Of a DNA stretch of 64,000 bases, positions 33,397 to 42,074 are shown piece after piece (position 1 is the stretch's first letter; every line of letters begins with the position of its first letter). The translations under genes and the position numbers were made by a program. Where the stretch lies: positions 25,807 through 89,806 of the forward strand of contig NZ_RQXT01000028.1 of NCBI RefSeq assembly GCF_003863365.1, in the 5' to 3' direction. This stretch comes from Mesorhizobium tamadayense. Lineage in GTDB: Bacteria; Pseudomonadota; Alphaproteobacteria; Rhizobiales; Rhizobiaceae. Below the pieces are notes generated by a model, which saw only the letters and a list, made by a program, of their open reading frames with translations, searched no databases and had not been told where the DNA came from.

Positions 33397-33798
33397 TTCC
33401 AACCACTTGAAATCTCTCAGTTTTTTGCGCTCGCAGGCGAGGCGGTGCCGGCTTAGTTTCCGGAATTCAGCCGGTTTTGGAAGGTCGGCGGCGCCCGGCG
33501 GCAAAAATCGCAGCGTGGGTGCGCGCTCTGCCTTGCGCCGCTACCTGAATGGACGCCCGGAGCGCAGCAGTTGGGAGGCGTTCGACAGGCCAAAATCAGG
33601 CGCAAAGCTGCCGTTGGTGTCGTGGATACGTGCTGAGCTTCGGGGGCCAACTGAAGCCTGTCCGTTTTCGCGAGAAAGCGGCCGATGCGTCCAGTGTATC
33701 GCGGGCTGTTTTGCACCACTGAAGCGAGTCATTCAGTGTGGCGACGCGATGCCGATCGAATAGCTGCAACCAAGTGGCTGTCTTCGAAGCGTTGCTGA
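33397..33798. other. 402-bp spacer after tRNA-Arg
   Basis: No gene recognised. Short open frames on both strands (for example 33407-33763 plus, 33453-33719 minus) have no recognisable motif and mixed composition. I found no integrase or attachment-site-like direct repeat of the tRNA 3' end. Confidence 0.5.
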
Positions 33799-34075
33799 TC
33801 AAGGCCACGTCATGAGGACCATCGGACATCTTCGCGGCATCGGCTGTGACAGTAGCGCCTCGCTCACCCGCACCGGGTTCGCGCCACCTCTTTCGGCAAG
33901 GAGCAGCGCCTCCGCGACGGCGCAAATATTGCTGCTGACAATCAGCTGGTTGGCGAGCTTGGCAAGGCTGCCGGCGCCCACCGGGCCGACATGGTTGACG
34001 CAGCCGATCGAGGCAAGGATTGGCGACAGCGCGTCAATGCGGTTTGACTGGCCCGGTCCGACAAATCGAGCGCCG
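33799..34075 (-). pseudogene. Remnant of a 3-hydroxyisobutyrate/6-phosphogluconate-type dehydrogenase
   Basis: On the minus strand the sequence NHVGPVGAGSLAKLANQL (about 33950-34000) and AVAEALLLAERGGANP follow the helical linker of beta-hydroxyacid dehydrogenases, which includes the catalytic-type G-x-G-x-x-x-K-x-x-N segment. An upstream part (DALSPILASIGCV) fits too. The Rossmann N-terminus is missing, and after SEALL the match is lost, so only about 80 of roughly 290 residues remain. It is a decayed fragment. Confidence 0.62.
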
Positions 34076-34138
34076 GCACTTCTTCCATAATTAGCGCTCG
34101 CTTATGGAACCTTCTGGCTGCTATTCCATTGCAATCTA

Positions 34139-35200
34139 ATGCAAGAATCTGTCCAGCGCATCCGGACACGGGCACCGTCCCCACGCTACTCGTTGGTGCT
34201 GCCGATATACAATGAGGAAGAGGTGTTGTCCCGGCTGGTCGAGCGGATCAGCGCACTGATCGCAAAACTGGACGGAGAGACCGAGGTCATCTTCGTCGAC
34301 GACGGCAGCCGCGATCGAAGCGTGAGCTACTTGCGCCGCATGGTCGCCGCCGAACCAAGCTTCCGCCTGATCGAGCTTTCCCGCAACTTCGGCCACCAGA
34401 TCGCCATCACCGCCGGCATGGAAGCGGCCTCCGGCGAAGCCGTGATCGTCATGGACGCCGACCTGCAGGATCCGCCCGAGGTCGTTCTCGACCTGGTGGC
34501 AAAGTGGAAGGACGGATTCGAGATAGTCTACGCAAAGCGCGTCAGGCGCGAGGGCGAAACCTGGTTCAAGCGCTTCACCGCCAGCCTCTTCTACCGCCTG
34601 CTGGAGAGGATGACACCTGTCGACATCCCGCGCGATGTTGGCGACTTCCGCCTCGTCGGCCGCAAGGCGCTGGACACGTTCAGGCGCATGCCCGAGCACG
34701 ACCGCTTCGTCAGGGGCATGTTCGGCTGGATGGGTTTCAGGCAGGCGGCGGTGCCGTTTGAGCGCCCCGCGCGGACGCTTGGCGAAACCAAATACCCATT
34801 CTGGAAGATGATGCGGCTTGCAATCCACGGCATCATCAGCTTTTCGGAGCGGCCTCTGCAACTGGCGCTGTTGACTGGATTGGCGATTTCCGCGTTCGCC
34901 CTGGCATTCGGCGGCTACGCCATCGTTGCCTGGATCCTCGATGCCGGTGTGATTGCCGGTTGGACATCGACGGTGGTGATCGTGTCGCTGCTCATCGGCA
35001 TCAATCTCTTCATGACCGGCGTGATCGGGCTTTATGTCGGCAGCATCCATGCGGAGGTGAAACGGCGCCCGCTCTATGTCGTCGAAAGGCTGAGCGGCTT
35101 CGACCGGCCGATGCGCGTCGCCTCCCGCGGCAAGCGCGCATCGTTTCGCAAGTCCGGGAATGGGGTTACGGCTGATGTCCGAGCTCTTCGACAGCTATAG
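34139..35200 (+). CDS. Family 2 glycosyltransferase (GtrB/DPM1-like)
   Basis: 353 aa. The GT-A domain (about 15-240) starts SLVLPIYNEEEVLSRLVERI, then VIFVDDGSRDRS and the metal-binding DADLQDPPE (about 107-115). The segment FRLVGRKALDTFRRMPEHDR is typical of the polyprenyl-phosphate sugar transferase subgroup. Two C-terminal helices (about 241-263 and 276-300) anchor it. It likely moves a hexose from a nucleotide sugar to undecaprenyl phosphate on the cytoplasmic face. It overlaps the next gene by 26 bp; a GtrA-type protein follows two genes on, the usual partner. Confidence 0.93.
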   Translation: MQESVQRIRTRAPSPRYSLVLPIYNEEEVLSRLVERISALIAKLDGETEVIFVDDGSRDRSVSYLRRMVAAEPSFRLIELSRNFGHQIAITAGMEAASGEAVIVMDADLQDPPEVVLDLVAKWKDGFEIVYAKRVRREGETWFKRFTASLFYRLLERMTPVDIPRDVGDFRLVGRKALDTFRRMPEHDRFVRGMFGWMGFRQAAVPFERPARTLGETKYPFWKMMRLAIHGIISFSERPLQLALLTGLAISAFALAFGGYAIVAWILDAGVIAGWTSTVVIVSLLIGINLFMTGVIGLYVGSIHAEVKRRPLYVVERLSGFDRPMRVASRGKRASFRKSGNGVTADVRALRQL

Positions 35201-35867
35201 GTCCAGCTACGGCGAGGCGGTCGAGGGCTCGATCCGGTTCTCCGGGCTTCGGCATGATTTCTTCCTGCGTGCCAAGGCCGAGCTTCTGCGACGCCTGATC
35301 GTCGAGCAGGACCTCCGGCGGGGCAGTCCAGGCGTGCGCGCGCTCGATGTCGGCTGCGGCGTGGGCTCGCTTCATCCCTATCTCGCGGATGTCTTCGATC
35401 GCCTCGACGGCTGCGACGTGTCGGAGGAGTCGCTCTCGCGCGCCAGCAGGGAGAACCCGCGTGTCGCCTACAGCACGTGCACCACCTCGCACCTGCCTTA
35501 CGCGGATGGCATGTTCGACCTGGCGTTCGCCAGCTGCGTCATCCACCACGTGCCGCCTGCGTCGTGGCTGGATTTCTTCCGCGAGATGCGGCGCGTCGTT
35601 CGGCGAGGCGGACTTGGCTGCATCATCGAGCATAATCCTTATAACCCACTGACGCGCATGGCGGTGTTGAGATGCCCGTTCGACAAGGACGCCGTCTTGC
35701 TTAGCGCGCGCAAGGCGGTATCGCTGCTTGGGCAGGCGGGCTTCCGCGACGTCCGCTGCGAGCATTTTCTGCTCCTGCCGTCGGCCAGGCCGCTTGCCCG
35801 GAAACTGGAACGCGCGCTCGCCGGGCTGCCGCTCGGAGCGCAATATGCCTGCGTTGCCCGTGCCTGA
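35175..35867 (+). CDS. Class I SAM-dependent methyltransferase
   Basis: 230 aa from ATG 35175, inside the end of the glycosyltransferase gene. Motif I is VRALDVGCGVGSLHPYL (about 52-68). The acidic motif is DGCDVSEESL (about 77), and the substrate-side region is FDLAFASCVIHHVPP (about 114). It is a methyltransferase-11-type fold. Its place between GT2 and GtrA genes suggests it methylates a lipid-linked sugar or helps decorate an envelope glycan (inference). Confidence 0.88.
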   Translation: MSELFDSYRSSYGEAVEGSIRFSGLRHDFFLRAKAELLRRLIVEQDLRRGSPGVRALDVGCGVGSLHPYLADVFDRLDGCDVSEESLSRASRENPRVAYSTCTTSHLPYADGMFDLAFASCVIHHVPPASWLDFFREMRRVVRRGGLGCIIEHNPYNPLTRMAVLRCPFDKDAVLLSARKAVSLLGQAGFRDVRCEHFLLLPSARPLARKLERALAGLPLGAQYACVARA

Positions 35868-36288
35868 GAATCGTGCTGTCGCCGGCGCGAAGCTCCTGGC
35901 GCGCTTCGCTTCGGTCGGCCTTGTTGCCACGATCCTCTATGCCGTCCTGACCGCAGTCTTTGCCGGATCGGACTGGCTCGGCCTCGCGCCAGTGGAGGCC
36001 TCGCTCGCGGCTTACGCGGCCGCCGCCCTGTTTTCCTATCTGGCGCACAGATCCTTCACGTTCATGTCGGCCGGCTCGCACAGGTCGCAGGGGCCGCGTT
36101 TCCTGCTGCTGACGATCGCCGGCCTCGCCGTGGCTTACGCGGCGCCGTCCCTGCTAACGGTGACGCTTGGCCTGCCGCTCGCCGTTCCCATTCTCGTCAC
36201 CTCCTTGGCCATCCCAGCGCTCAACCTTCTTATGCTCGATCGCTGGGTCTTTGCCGAGCGGCGCCGGCGGGATGACGGGCCGGCCTGA
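35845..36288 (+). CDS. GtrA-like flippase/membrane protein
   Basis: 147 aa from ATG 35845, overlapping the methyltransferase end by 23 bp. Four membrane helices in the GtrA pattern (LLARFASVGLVATILYAVL; VEASLAAYAAAALFSYLAHR, then SFTF; LLLTIAGLAVAYAAPSLL; VTSLAIPALNLLMLDRWVF). The SFTF and final NF/L-x-x-x-R-x-W-V-F motifs are family hallmarks. GtrA is thought to move undecaprenyl-phosphate-linked sugar across the inner membrane, completing the module with the GT2 gene. Confidence 0.9.
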   Translation: MPALPVPENRAVAGAKLLARFASVGLVATILYAVLTAVFAGSDWLGLAPVEASLAAYAAAALFSYLAHRSFTFMSAGSHRSQGPRFLLLTIAGLAVAYAAPSLLTVTLGLPLAVPILVTSLAIPALNLLMLDRWVFAERRRRDDGPA

Positions 36289-36291
36289 GGA

Positions 36292-36927
36292 TCAAAGCGC
36301 ATCCAGCCGGAAAGACCTCAGTTTGATGGCGCGGTTGTAGATGTTGCTCGCATCGGCGCTTTGCGGGATGGCGTCGGGATAGTCGAACCGCATGTCCAGC
36401 GTCGCCTTGCCGGCCAGCACGGCGTGCGGAATGACGAAAGACACCGTCGTCGCCAGGTCGCCCGACAGCATCGCCCGATACACGTCGGTGCCATTCGCCG
36501 AGATGACGATCCTCTGCCAGGTCTGCGGCGGGCGAATGACGGCGGCCATTTCCAGCGTCGCCCGAAGCCCATCGCGGAGCGGCGGCAGGGCAAGGCGCAG
36601 GCGCGAGCTCTCGCCCAGCGAATGGGTGCCGTCAGCCACCGGACCCGACCAGCCGCAGACCCTCATACCGGCTGTTTCCCTGGCATCGTCGGAGCGGAAC
36701 GACACGGTCCGGCCTGGCGTGTAGCGTCCCACGGCGTCGCGGTTGAGGCAGGTCGTCGTCTTGTCTACGTAATAGGCGCGATAGTCCTCGTTGACATTAG
36801 GGTTGAGGGCAAGCCCGAGGATAGCGATCTCGGCCGCCGCTAGAGCGCCCGCCATCGCGTATCCGCAAAGCAGGACTGCGGGCCGGGTCGATTTCGTCAG
36901 CTCAGACCAGCGCAAGATAGCCTCCAA
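36292..36927 (-). CDS. Unknown membrane-anchored periplasmic protein
   Basis: 211 aa. One N-terminal helix (AVLLCGYAMAGALAAAEIAILGLAL, about 17-41) is followed by a periplasmic beta-rich region (about 45-211) with two Cys (TTTCLNRD, MRVCGWSG) that could form a disulfide. It ends YNRAIKLRSFRLDAL. I do not recognise the family. It overlaps the PIG-V-like gene by 26 bp and so belongs to its operon. A sugar- or lipid-binding role beside the mannosyltransferase is possible but unproven. The convergent gtrA ends 3 bp away. Confidence 0.65.
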   Translation of the reverse strand: MEAILRWSELTKSTRPAVLLCGYAMAGALAAAEIAILGLALNPNVNEDYRAYYVDKTTTCLNRDAVGRYTPGRTVSFRSDDARETAGMRVCGWSGPVADGTHSLGESSRLRLALPPLRDGLRATLEMAAVIRPPQTWQRIVISANGTDVYRAMLSGDLATTVSFVIPHAVLAGKATLDMRFDYPDAIPQSADASNIYNRAIKLRSFRLDAL

Positions 36928-38098
36928 GCCACGCCACGGTCATGAAGTAGCAAGTAGCGACGAAGACAATCAGCACCACCACGAACGTCGGCTTCGAGGC
37001 CGACAGCAGCACGGCCGTCAGCATCGTCAGGGGCGCAAGGCCGACAACATAGCGGACCATTGAAGCCAGGTTCGAGGTTAAAGGCAAGATGAGGGCCATC
37101 GCGCAGAAGAGGGCCGCGCCAAATTGCCTGCGAACCGCCAGCACGGCCGACAGCGCCAGTGCCACGATTGCCGTCAACGCGCTCCATTGCGGCGCAGTGG
37201 GCTGCCAGCCAGGCCTGGGGTGATAGGACAGGCCCTCCCAGAGGAACAGCAATGGGTTGCCCGTCACGCGCCCGAACGCGCGCTGGACGTGGACGAACGC
37301 GAAGCCGTCCCCGACAGTGACGTAAAGGTAGAGGATGTAGGCGAACAGGCCGGCGGGCGAGATGAGTATGGCAATGATGAGATCCGGCCGGCCGAGCAGC
37401 CAGCGTGGAAAGCCGATGACCGATCCGCCCTTCGCGCGATGCTCCTCGAACATGCGAATGATGATCGCGAACACGGCCAGCACGCCAACGACCCTCGTTG
37501 CCGAGAGGAGCGCACATGACAGCCCGGCGGCGACATAGCTGGAGCGCTTGAGCGCCAGGAAAAGGCACGACGTCACAAGCACGAAGAGTGGCTCGGTGAG
37601 GAAGGTGGCAAAATAGAACGAGAACGGGCCGCTCAGCAGGAAGGCGCAATAGAGCACATAGGCTCGCATGTTCTTGTCCATGAGCGGCCATGCCACCAGG
37701 CACGAGAGATAGCCGAACGCCAATGATGCCACCGACGCGATCGCGATGGTGGAGAAAGGAAGAATGGTGCGGACCGCCGCCACCAGCATCGGATAGAGCG
37801 GAAAGAATCCCCAGCGTCCGACATTGCTGTGGCCCGGAATGGGAAAGCGCTCATAGCCCTGCTCGGATATGTCCACATACCAGGTGCAATCCCATTTGCA
37901 GAAAGCGCGGGCGTACACCGCGAGGCTCGGATCCGGCGACACCGACGCAAATGCGGCATAGCGGATGACAAGACCGCTCAACAGGAACAGCAGCGGCACT
38001 GTCGCCACCGCGATCACCGTGAGGCGAATGCCGCTCTTTGCACGCGCCAAATCTTCGACTGCCAAATCCGCCTCCACCCGTCCGGATGGCATCGCCAA
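36902..38098 (-). CDS. PIG-V-like integral membrane mannosyltransferase (GT-C fold)
   Basis: 398 aa with about ten membrane helices. The first extracytoplasmic loop carries KWDCTWYVDISEQGYERF (about 68-85), matching the WDxxWYxxIxxxGY motif of PIG-V-type GT-C enzymes, followed by WGFFPLYPML. Such enzymes use a lipid-linked mannose or other sugar on the periplasmic side. The bacterial acceptor is unknown; with the GT2/GtrA pair opposite, a cell-envelope glycolipid or polysaccharide is a reasonable guess. There is no promoter I can place in the AT-richer 299-bp spacer upstream. Confidence 0.82.
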   Translation of the reverse strand: MAMPSGRVEADLAVEDLARAKSGIRLTVIAVATVPLLFLLSGLVIRYAAFASVSPDPSLAVYARAFCKWDCTWYVDISEQGYERFPIPGHSNVGRWGFFPLYPMLVAAVRTILPFSTIAIASVASLAFGYLSCLVAWPLMDKNMRAYVLYCAFLLSGPFSFYFATFLTEPLFVLVTSCLFLALKRSSYVAAGLSCALLSATRVVGVLAVFAIIIRMFEEHRAKGGSVIGFPRWLLGRPDLIIAILISPAGLFAYILYLYVTVGDGFAFVHVQRAFGRVTGNPLLFLWEGLSYHPRPGWQPTAPQWSALTAIVALALSAVLAVRRQFGAALFCAMALILPLTSNLASMVRYVVGLAPLTMLTAVLLSASKPTFVVVLIVFVATCYFMTVAWLGGYLALV

Positions 38099-38397
38099 CG
38101 GCTCCGCATCGGCGCGGACTCCTAGCGAACTGGCCTAGCCTTCCGACACTGCATACGTAAAGCGGCGGTGGGATTTTTAGTTCCGCTGCGCGGAGCTTCA
38201 GCACTGCACCGAGCTGCAGGTTGCCGAGATCGGTTATCGGTGTGGATGCGCCAACCCTAGGACGTTTTTTCGCCAAGTCACAGGCTATTCTCTAAGTGCA
38301 TCGCGCCTTCGGAAGAAGGATATCTCCGGGCTTGCGAATATGCCTTCTGCCGAGCGTCGCGACGGCATGTTACCAGTTTGCCGAGCGTCGCCGAGGT
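38099..38397. other. 299-bp spacer between MFS and PIG-V-like genes
   Basis: No gene recognised. It contains a short direct repeat TGCCGAGCGTCGC (38347-38359 and 38378-38390). The spacer probably carries the promoter of the PIG-V-like gene; both flanking genes are on the minus strand. Confidence 0.4.
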
Positions 38398-39588
38398 TCA
38401 ATTCACCTGCGGCTCCATCCGCGCCTGTGCGACCAGCCGGCGTTCGAACTCCCATAGCAGGATCGGACACGCCAGAAGAGCGGCCGAGCCAAGGCCGAGG
38501 GCCGCGCCGGCGCTGCCTGCCCAAAGCGCAAACTTGCCACCGAGCCAGGGGGCGACGAGCATCATGGCGTAGTACACCGTGTAGAAGAGGCCCATTCCAA
38601 GCGCCCGGGTCGACGGCGTCAGCGCGCGTGTTGGCAAGCTCATGATCGCTCCGGCCGGCAGGCCGCAGACCAAGCCGAGCGCAACCAAGGAGGGCAGCGC
38701 CTCAGAACCGCGCCACAGCACGGGAACCAATGCCGCGAAGGCAAGACAGCCTGCCGCCAGCATGGCGTTACGGCTGGCGCTGCGATCCGCGAGGTAGCCC
38801 CCGATTGGAACAGACAGCGCGGCGAGCCACAGCACAATGCTGACCGCAGAGCCGGCCGCGGCGGTTGACCAGCCGCGTTCGACCAGCATCGACGGCGCGA
38901 AACTGAAGATCATGGCGAAGCCGACATTGTAGAAAGCCCATATCGAGCCTGCCAGCAGCACGGCCCAGACGGCCTGCTTCCCAAGCCGCGAGGTTTCCAC
39001 CGAAACCGGAGCGGCGGGCTGACCGGGCCGCTGGTAGAAAAGGCCCACCAGTACCAGTGCCGCGGCGATGAGTGTCATCACCGCGATCCGGGTACCCGCT
39101 ATGCCGAATTCCGCCTGGATCAGCGGCAGCACAATAAGCGTCAGGGCAATGCCCAACGGCCATGAGTTGATGAAGATCGCCATCGCCGTGGCGATCTGCC
39201 GGCCGGCGAACCAGTCGACGACCATCTTGGTCATCAACACGTTCAGCACGACGCCGCCCATACCGGAGATCAGCCTGCCGGTGACCTGCACGTTCCATGA
39301 AGACGAGGTGCACAGCAGGATTTCCCCGGCCAGCATCAGGGCTAGGCCGGCGAGCACGGTCGCCTTGTCGCCGAAGCGCTTGCCGATCGCGCCGCCGGGA
39401 AGCGCGAGCGCAACGCCCGGCGCGAAATAGAGGCCAATGAGCACGCCGATATCGGCGAGGTTCGCGTTCAGATCCTTGCCCAATTCCGGCGCTACGGCCC
39501 CGATGCTCTGGAACTGCGCTGCCATCGCCGTGCGGGCGACAAACAGCACGGCAAGGATCGTCCAGCGACTGCGCACGTTCCCCCCCAC
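38398..39588 (-). CDS. MFS transporter
   Basis: 396 aa with 12 predicted helices. The loop after helix 2 (ALPGGAIGKRFGDKATVLAG) holds the MFS motif A-like G-x-x-x-D/G-R/K-x-G-x-K. The layout, and an early segment VAPELGKDLNANLADIGVLI, resemble the CynX/NNP-like or general MFS-1 carriers. The substrate is unknown. It ends the minus-strand unit that begins with the BBE-type flavoprotein (10 bp gap), so it may carry that enzyme's substrate or product. Confidence 0.88.
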   Translation of the reverse strand: MGGNVRSRWTILAVLFVARTAMAAQFQSIGAVAPELGKDLNANLADIGVLIGLYFAPGVALALPGGAIGKRFGDKATVLAGLALMLAGEILLCTSSSWNVQVTGRLISGMGGVVLNVLMTKMVVDWFAGRQIATAMAIFINSWPLGIALTLIVLPLIQAEFGIAGTRIAVMTLIAAALVLVGLFYQRPGQPAAPVSVETSRLGKQAVWAVLLAGSIWAFYNVGFAMIFSFAPSMLVERGWSTAAAGSAVSIVLWLAALSVPIGGYLADRSASRNAMLAAGCLAFAALVPVLWRGSEALPSLVALGLVCGLPAGAIMSLPTRALTPSTRALGMGLFYTVYYAMMLVAPWLGGKFALWAGSAGAALGLGSAALLACPILLWEFERRLVAQARMEPQVN

Positions 39589-39598
39589 GGATTCCGAA

Positions 39599-40993
39599 TT
39601 ATCCAGGCCTGATGTTTTGGTTCAATCGGAAGAAATTGGTCGGGTCGTATTGCTTCTTGATAGCGGCGAGGCGCGCATAATTTCCGCCGTACGCATCACG
39701 CACGCGCTCGTCACCCTCATCACCAAGATTGTTGGCATAGACACCGCCGGTGGAGAATGGTCTGACCGCATTCCACAAGTCGCGCGCCCAGCGGATATTT
39801 GCCTCGTCGTCGGCCGGATTGTCCCAAATAGCGATCGGGAAGCAGTCAAGGGCCGCATCGCGATTGGCGTAGGGCGAATGTGACGCGGGCAAGCGAGCGA
39901 TCGCTCCGCCGACTTGCTGGAAAACCAGCAGGGACGAGTGGTTGGGAGCCCTCGCGTAACTGTCGAGCAGCGCGTCGATCGCACCATCGCTGATTTCACG
40001 CAGGAATTGCGCCTTCCAGTAATAGCGTCGCCCGCGCGGAAAGAGGCTGTCGCCCGCCGATTGAATCTGGAGATAAGGAACGGCTTGAAGGCGGCTTTCG
40101 ATGGGGGATCCGAATTTCATCAGCGGCGCGATAACGGGTTCGCCCGCCTCGGGTGACCCGACATAGCAAGCCGAGATGCTGAACGCACGGCCGCCCGAAG
40201 GCAGCGTGACGAGCGCGGCATCGACGCTCACCTCGTCCGGGGCGTCGCGGGAGAATTTGTCGTAAAATCGCATTGCCTCGCGCGCCTGCTCGTAGGCGTG
40301 AAGCACCGAGCCGACCAGAAGCGCCGGGCCGAGCGGGTGCAGCCGGTATTCGAACGCCGTCACTATGCCGAAATTACCGCCGCCGCCGCGCAAGGCCCAG
40401 AACAGATCGGGGTGCTCGCCGGCGCTTGTTCGCAACAGCCGACCGTCGGCCGTGACAATCTCGGCCGCGATCAGATTATCGCAGCTCAGGCCGTGCTTGC
40501 GCCCGAGCTTGCCGAAGCCTCCACCGAGCGTCAGGCCGGCAATACCGGTGTCGCTGTTGACGCCCATGGTCGTCGCAAGACCGTGCGCCTGTGTGGCGGC
40601 GTCGAACTCGCCGAGGTTCAGACCGGCTTCGGCCCTGGCGATGCGGCGCTCGGTATCGACGACGATCTTCTTCATGCGCGATAGATCGATCACCATCCCG
40701 TCGTCGCAGACGGACAGGCCGGCGACGTTGTGGCCGCCGCTGCGAACCGCCACGAGTGAGCCTTGCGACCTGGCATAGGTCACGGCATGGACAACGTCAT
40801 CGGCATTGGCGCAAAAGACAATTGCGGCAGGGCGTTTGTCGATCGTTCCGTTCCAGACCCTGCGCGCCTGTTGGTAGGCAGCGTCTGTCGGCAACACCAG
40901 CTCGCCCCGTAAGAGCCGCCGTAGCTGTTCCATCGCCGTGCTCGAAGGATGGGATCGGCCCATTGGTGCATCGGTCTGTCGTGGAAGCTCCAT
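39599..40993 (-). CDS. FAD-binding oxidoreductase, berberine-bridge-enzyme type
   Basis: 464 aa from ATG 40993; an in-frame start at 41089 would leave only 13 bp to the divergent lysR and has no family support. The PCMH-type FAD domain holds RSGGHNVAGLSVCDDG, whose His normally links covalently to FAD C8. LTLGGGFGKLGRKHGLSCDN follows, and the C-terminal BBE motif is DPTNFFRLNQNI. The Cys used for a second covalent link in bicovalent enzymes appears replaced (GVNSDTG). Expected: oxidation of a sugar, alcohol or alkaloid-like substrate with O2. It is controlled by the divergent LysR. Confidence 0.9.
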   Translation of the reverse strand: MELPRQTDAPMGRSHPSSTAMEQLRRLLRGELVLPTDAAYQQARRVWNGTIDKRPAAIVFCANADDVVHAVTYARSQGSLVAVRSGGHNVAGLSVCDDGMVIDLSRMKKIVVDTERRIARAEAGLNLGEFDAATQAHGLATTMGVNSDTGIAGLTLGGGFGKLGRKHGLSCDNLIAAEIVTADGRLLRTSAGEHPDLFWALRGGGGNFGIVTAFEYRLHPLGPALLVGSVLHAYEQAREAMRFYDKFSRDAPDEVSVDAALVTLPSGGRAFSISACYVGSPEAGEPVIAPLMKFGSPIESRLQAVPYLQIQSAGDSLFPRGRRYYWKAQFLREISDGAIDALLDSYARAPNHSSLLVFQQVGGAIARLPASHSPYANRDAALDCFPIAIWDNPADDEANIRWARDLWNAVRPFSTGGVYANNLGDEGDERVRDAYGGNYARLAAIKKQYDPTNFFRLNQNIRPG

Positions 40994-41102
40994 CGCTGTC
41001 GCCCTCGGTTTCCGGCAGGACGATGGTCTCACAGGGGCGCAACCTTTTGCAAAAGCGAAATTCTTGGCTGCCGGATGAGTAGAATTCATCTACGCTGCCG
41101 AC

Positions 41103-42008
41103 ATGACAAACCGCCCGCCGCTGCGCGCTTTGCACGCCTTCGAGGCCGCCGCTCGGCACGGCAGCTTCAAGGCCGCGGCGGCTGAACTCGGCGTGACGCC
41201 GACGGCGATCAGCCACCAGGTCCGCTTGCTGGAAGACATATGCGGTCTCAAGCTGTTCCAGCGCCGGCCGCGCCCGCTCGTGCTGACGAGCGCGGGAGCG
41301 CGGCTGTTTCCTATCCTGCGCAACGGTTTTGATCTTCTCGCCGGCTCCCTTGCCGCGGTCGCGGAGCCGGATGTTCAAGCGCCATTGCGGGTGACAAGTC
41401 CGAACGCTTTCGCCAGCCGATGGCTGGTGCCCCGGTTGCCGAAATGGCGAGAGGCCAACCCGGCCGTGCCGTTGGAGATCATCGGGACGGACGCGCTGCT
41501 CGATCTGCGCGCCGGCGCCGCGGACGTGGCGATCCGCTACACACGGCGCCCGCCTGTGGGCTTTGCGGGGCAAGAGCTGTGCCGCGATTCCTTCTTTCCC
41601 ATTTGCAGTCCGCGATTGCTGGCAAGCGATGGGCGCTCGATTGAGCGCGCCGCCGATCTCCTGCGCTATCCGTTGATCCATTTCGACTGGATGAACCGGG
41701 ATCCGGATGCTCCCACCTGGCGCCGATGGCTGGCGACGGCCCGTTCAATCGATCCCGACCTGATCCCGGACAAAGCCTGGGATCTGAGCTTCCGCGAGGA
41801 GCTGCATGCGATCGATGCGGTTGTCGCCGGGCAAGGCATTGCGATCTGCAGCGACGTTGTGGTCGGCCGCGAGCTGGAAAACGGCTCGCTCGTCAAAGCG
41901 CATCCATTGTCCCTGCCGGGCTACGGCTTTTATGTCGTATGGATGCACCACAGCCCGCGATCCGCGGTGATAGAGTCCTTCCTGGCGTGGATGAGAACCG
42001 TCATTTGA
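41103..42008 (+). CDS. LysR-type transcriptional regulator (GcvA-like)
   Basis: 301 aa. The winged HTH (about 5-65: PLRALHAFEAAARHGSFKAA, then AAELGVTPTAISHQVRLLED) is followed by a periplasmic-binding-protein-like sensor (about 92-300: VTSPNAFASRWLVPRLPKW, DVAIRYTRRPP). The PLRALHAFEAA start and RYG/RYT pattern place it in the GcvA/AmpR-like subgroup. It is divergent from the BBE-flavoprotein/MFS pair, the expected target. The shared promoter must lie in the 109 bp between 40993 and 41103. Confidence 0.93.
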   Translation: MTNRPPLRALHAFEAAARHGSFKAAAAELGVTPTAISHQVRLLEDICGLKLFQRRPRPLVLTSAGARLFPILRNGFDLLAGSLAAVAEPDVQAPLRVTSPNAFASRWLVPRLPKWREANPAVPLEIIGTDALLDLRAGAADVAIRYTRRPPVGFAGQELCRDSFFPICSPRLLASDGRSIERAADLLRYPLIHFDWMNRDPDAPTWRRWLATARSIDPDLIPDKAWDLSFREELHAIDAVVAGQGIAICSDVVVGRELENGSLVKAHPLSLPGYGFYVVWMHHSPRSAVIESFLAWMRTVI

Positions 42009-42074
42009 GACTGTCGAACGTGGGATGAAGCGCCTCGAGCGCGGAGCCTTCAAATCGCGCTGAGCCCGTGCCCG

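Noticed and set aside
33407..33763. 118-codon open frame after tRNA-Arg
   Set aside because: No recognisable sequence, no good ribosome binding site, and composition unlike neighbouring genes.
33320..38098. Genomic island at tRNA-Arg
   Set aside because: No integrase, transposase or direct repeat of the tRNA end was seen, so only a hint remains.
40994..41089. Longer start of the BBE-type flavoprotein
   Set aside because: It would leave 13 bp to the divergent lysR, and the added residues match nothing in the family.
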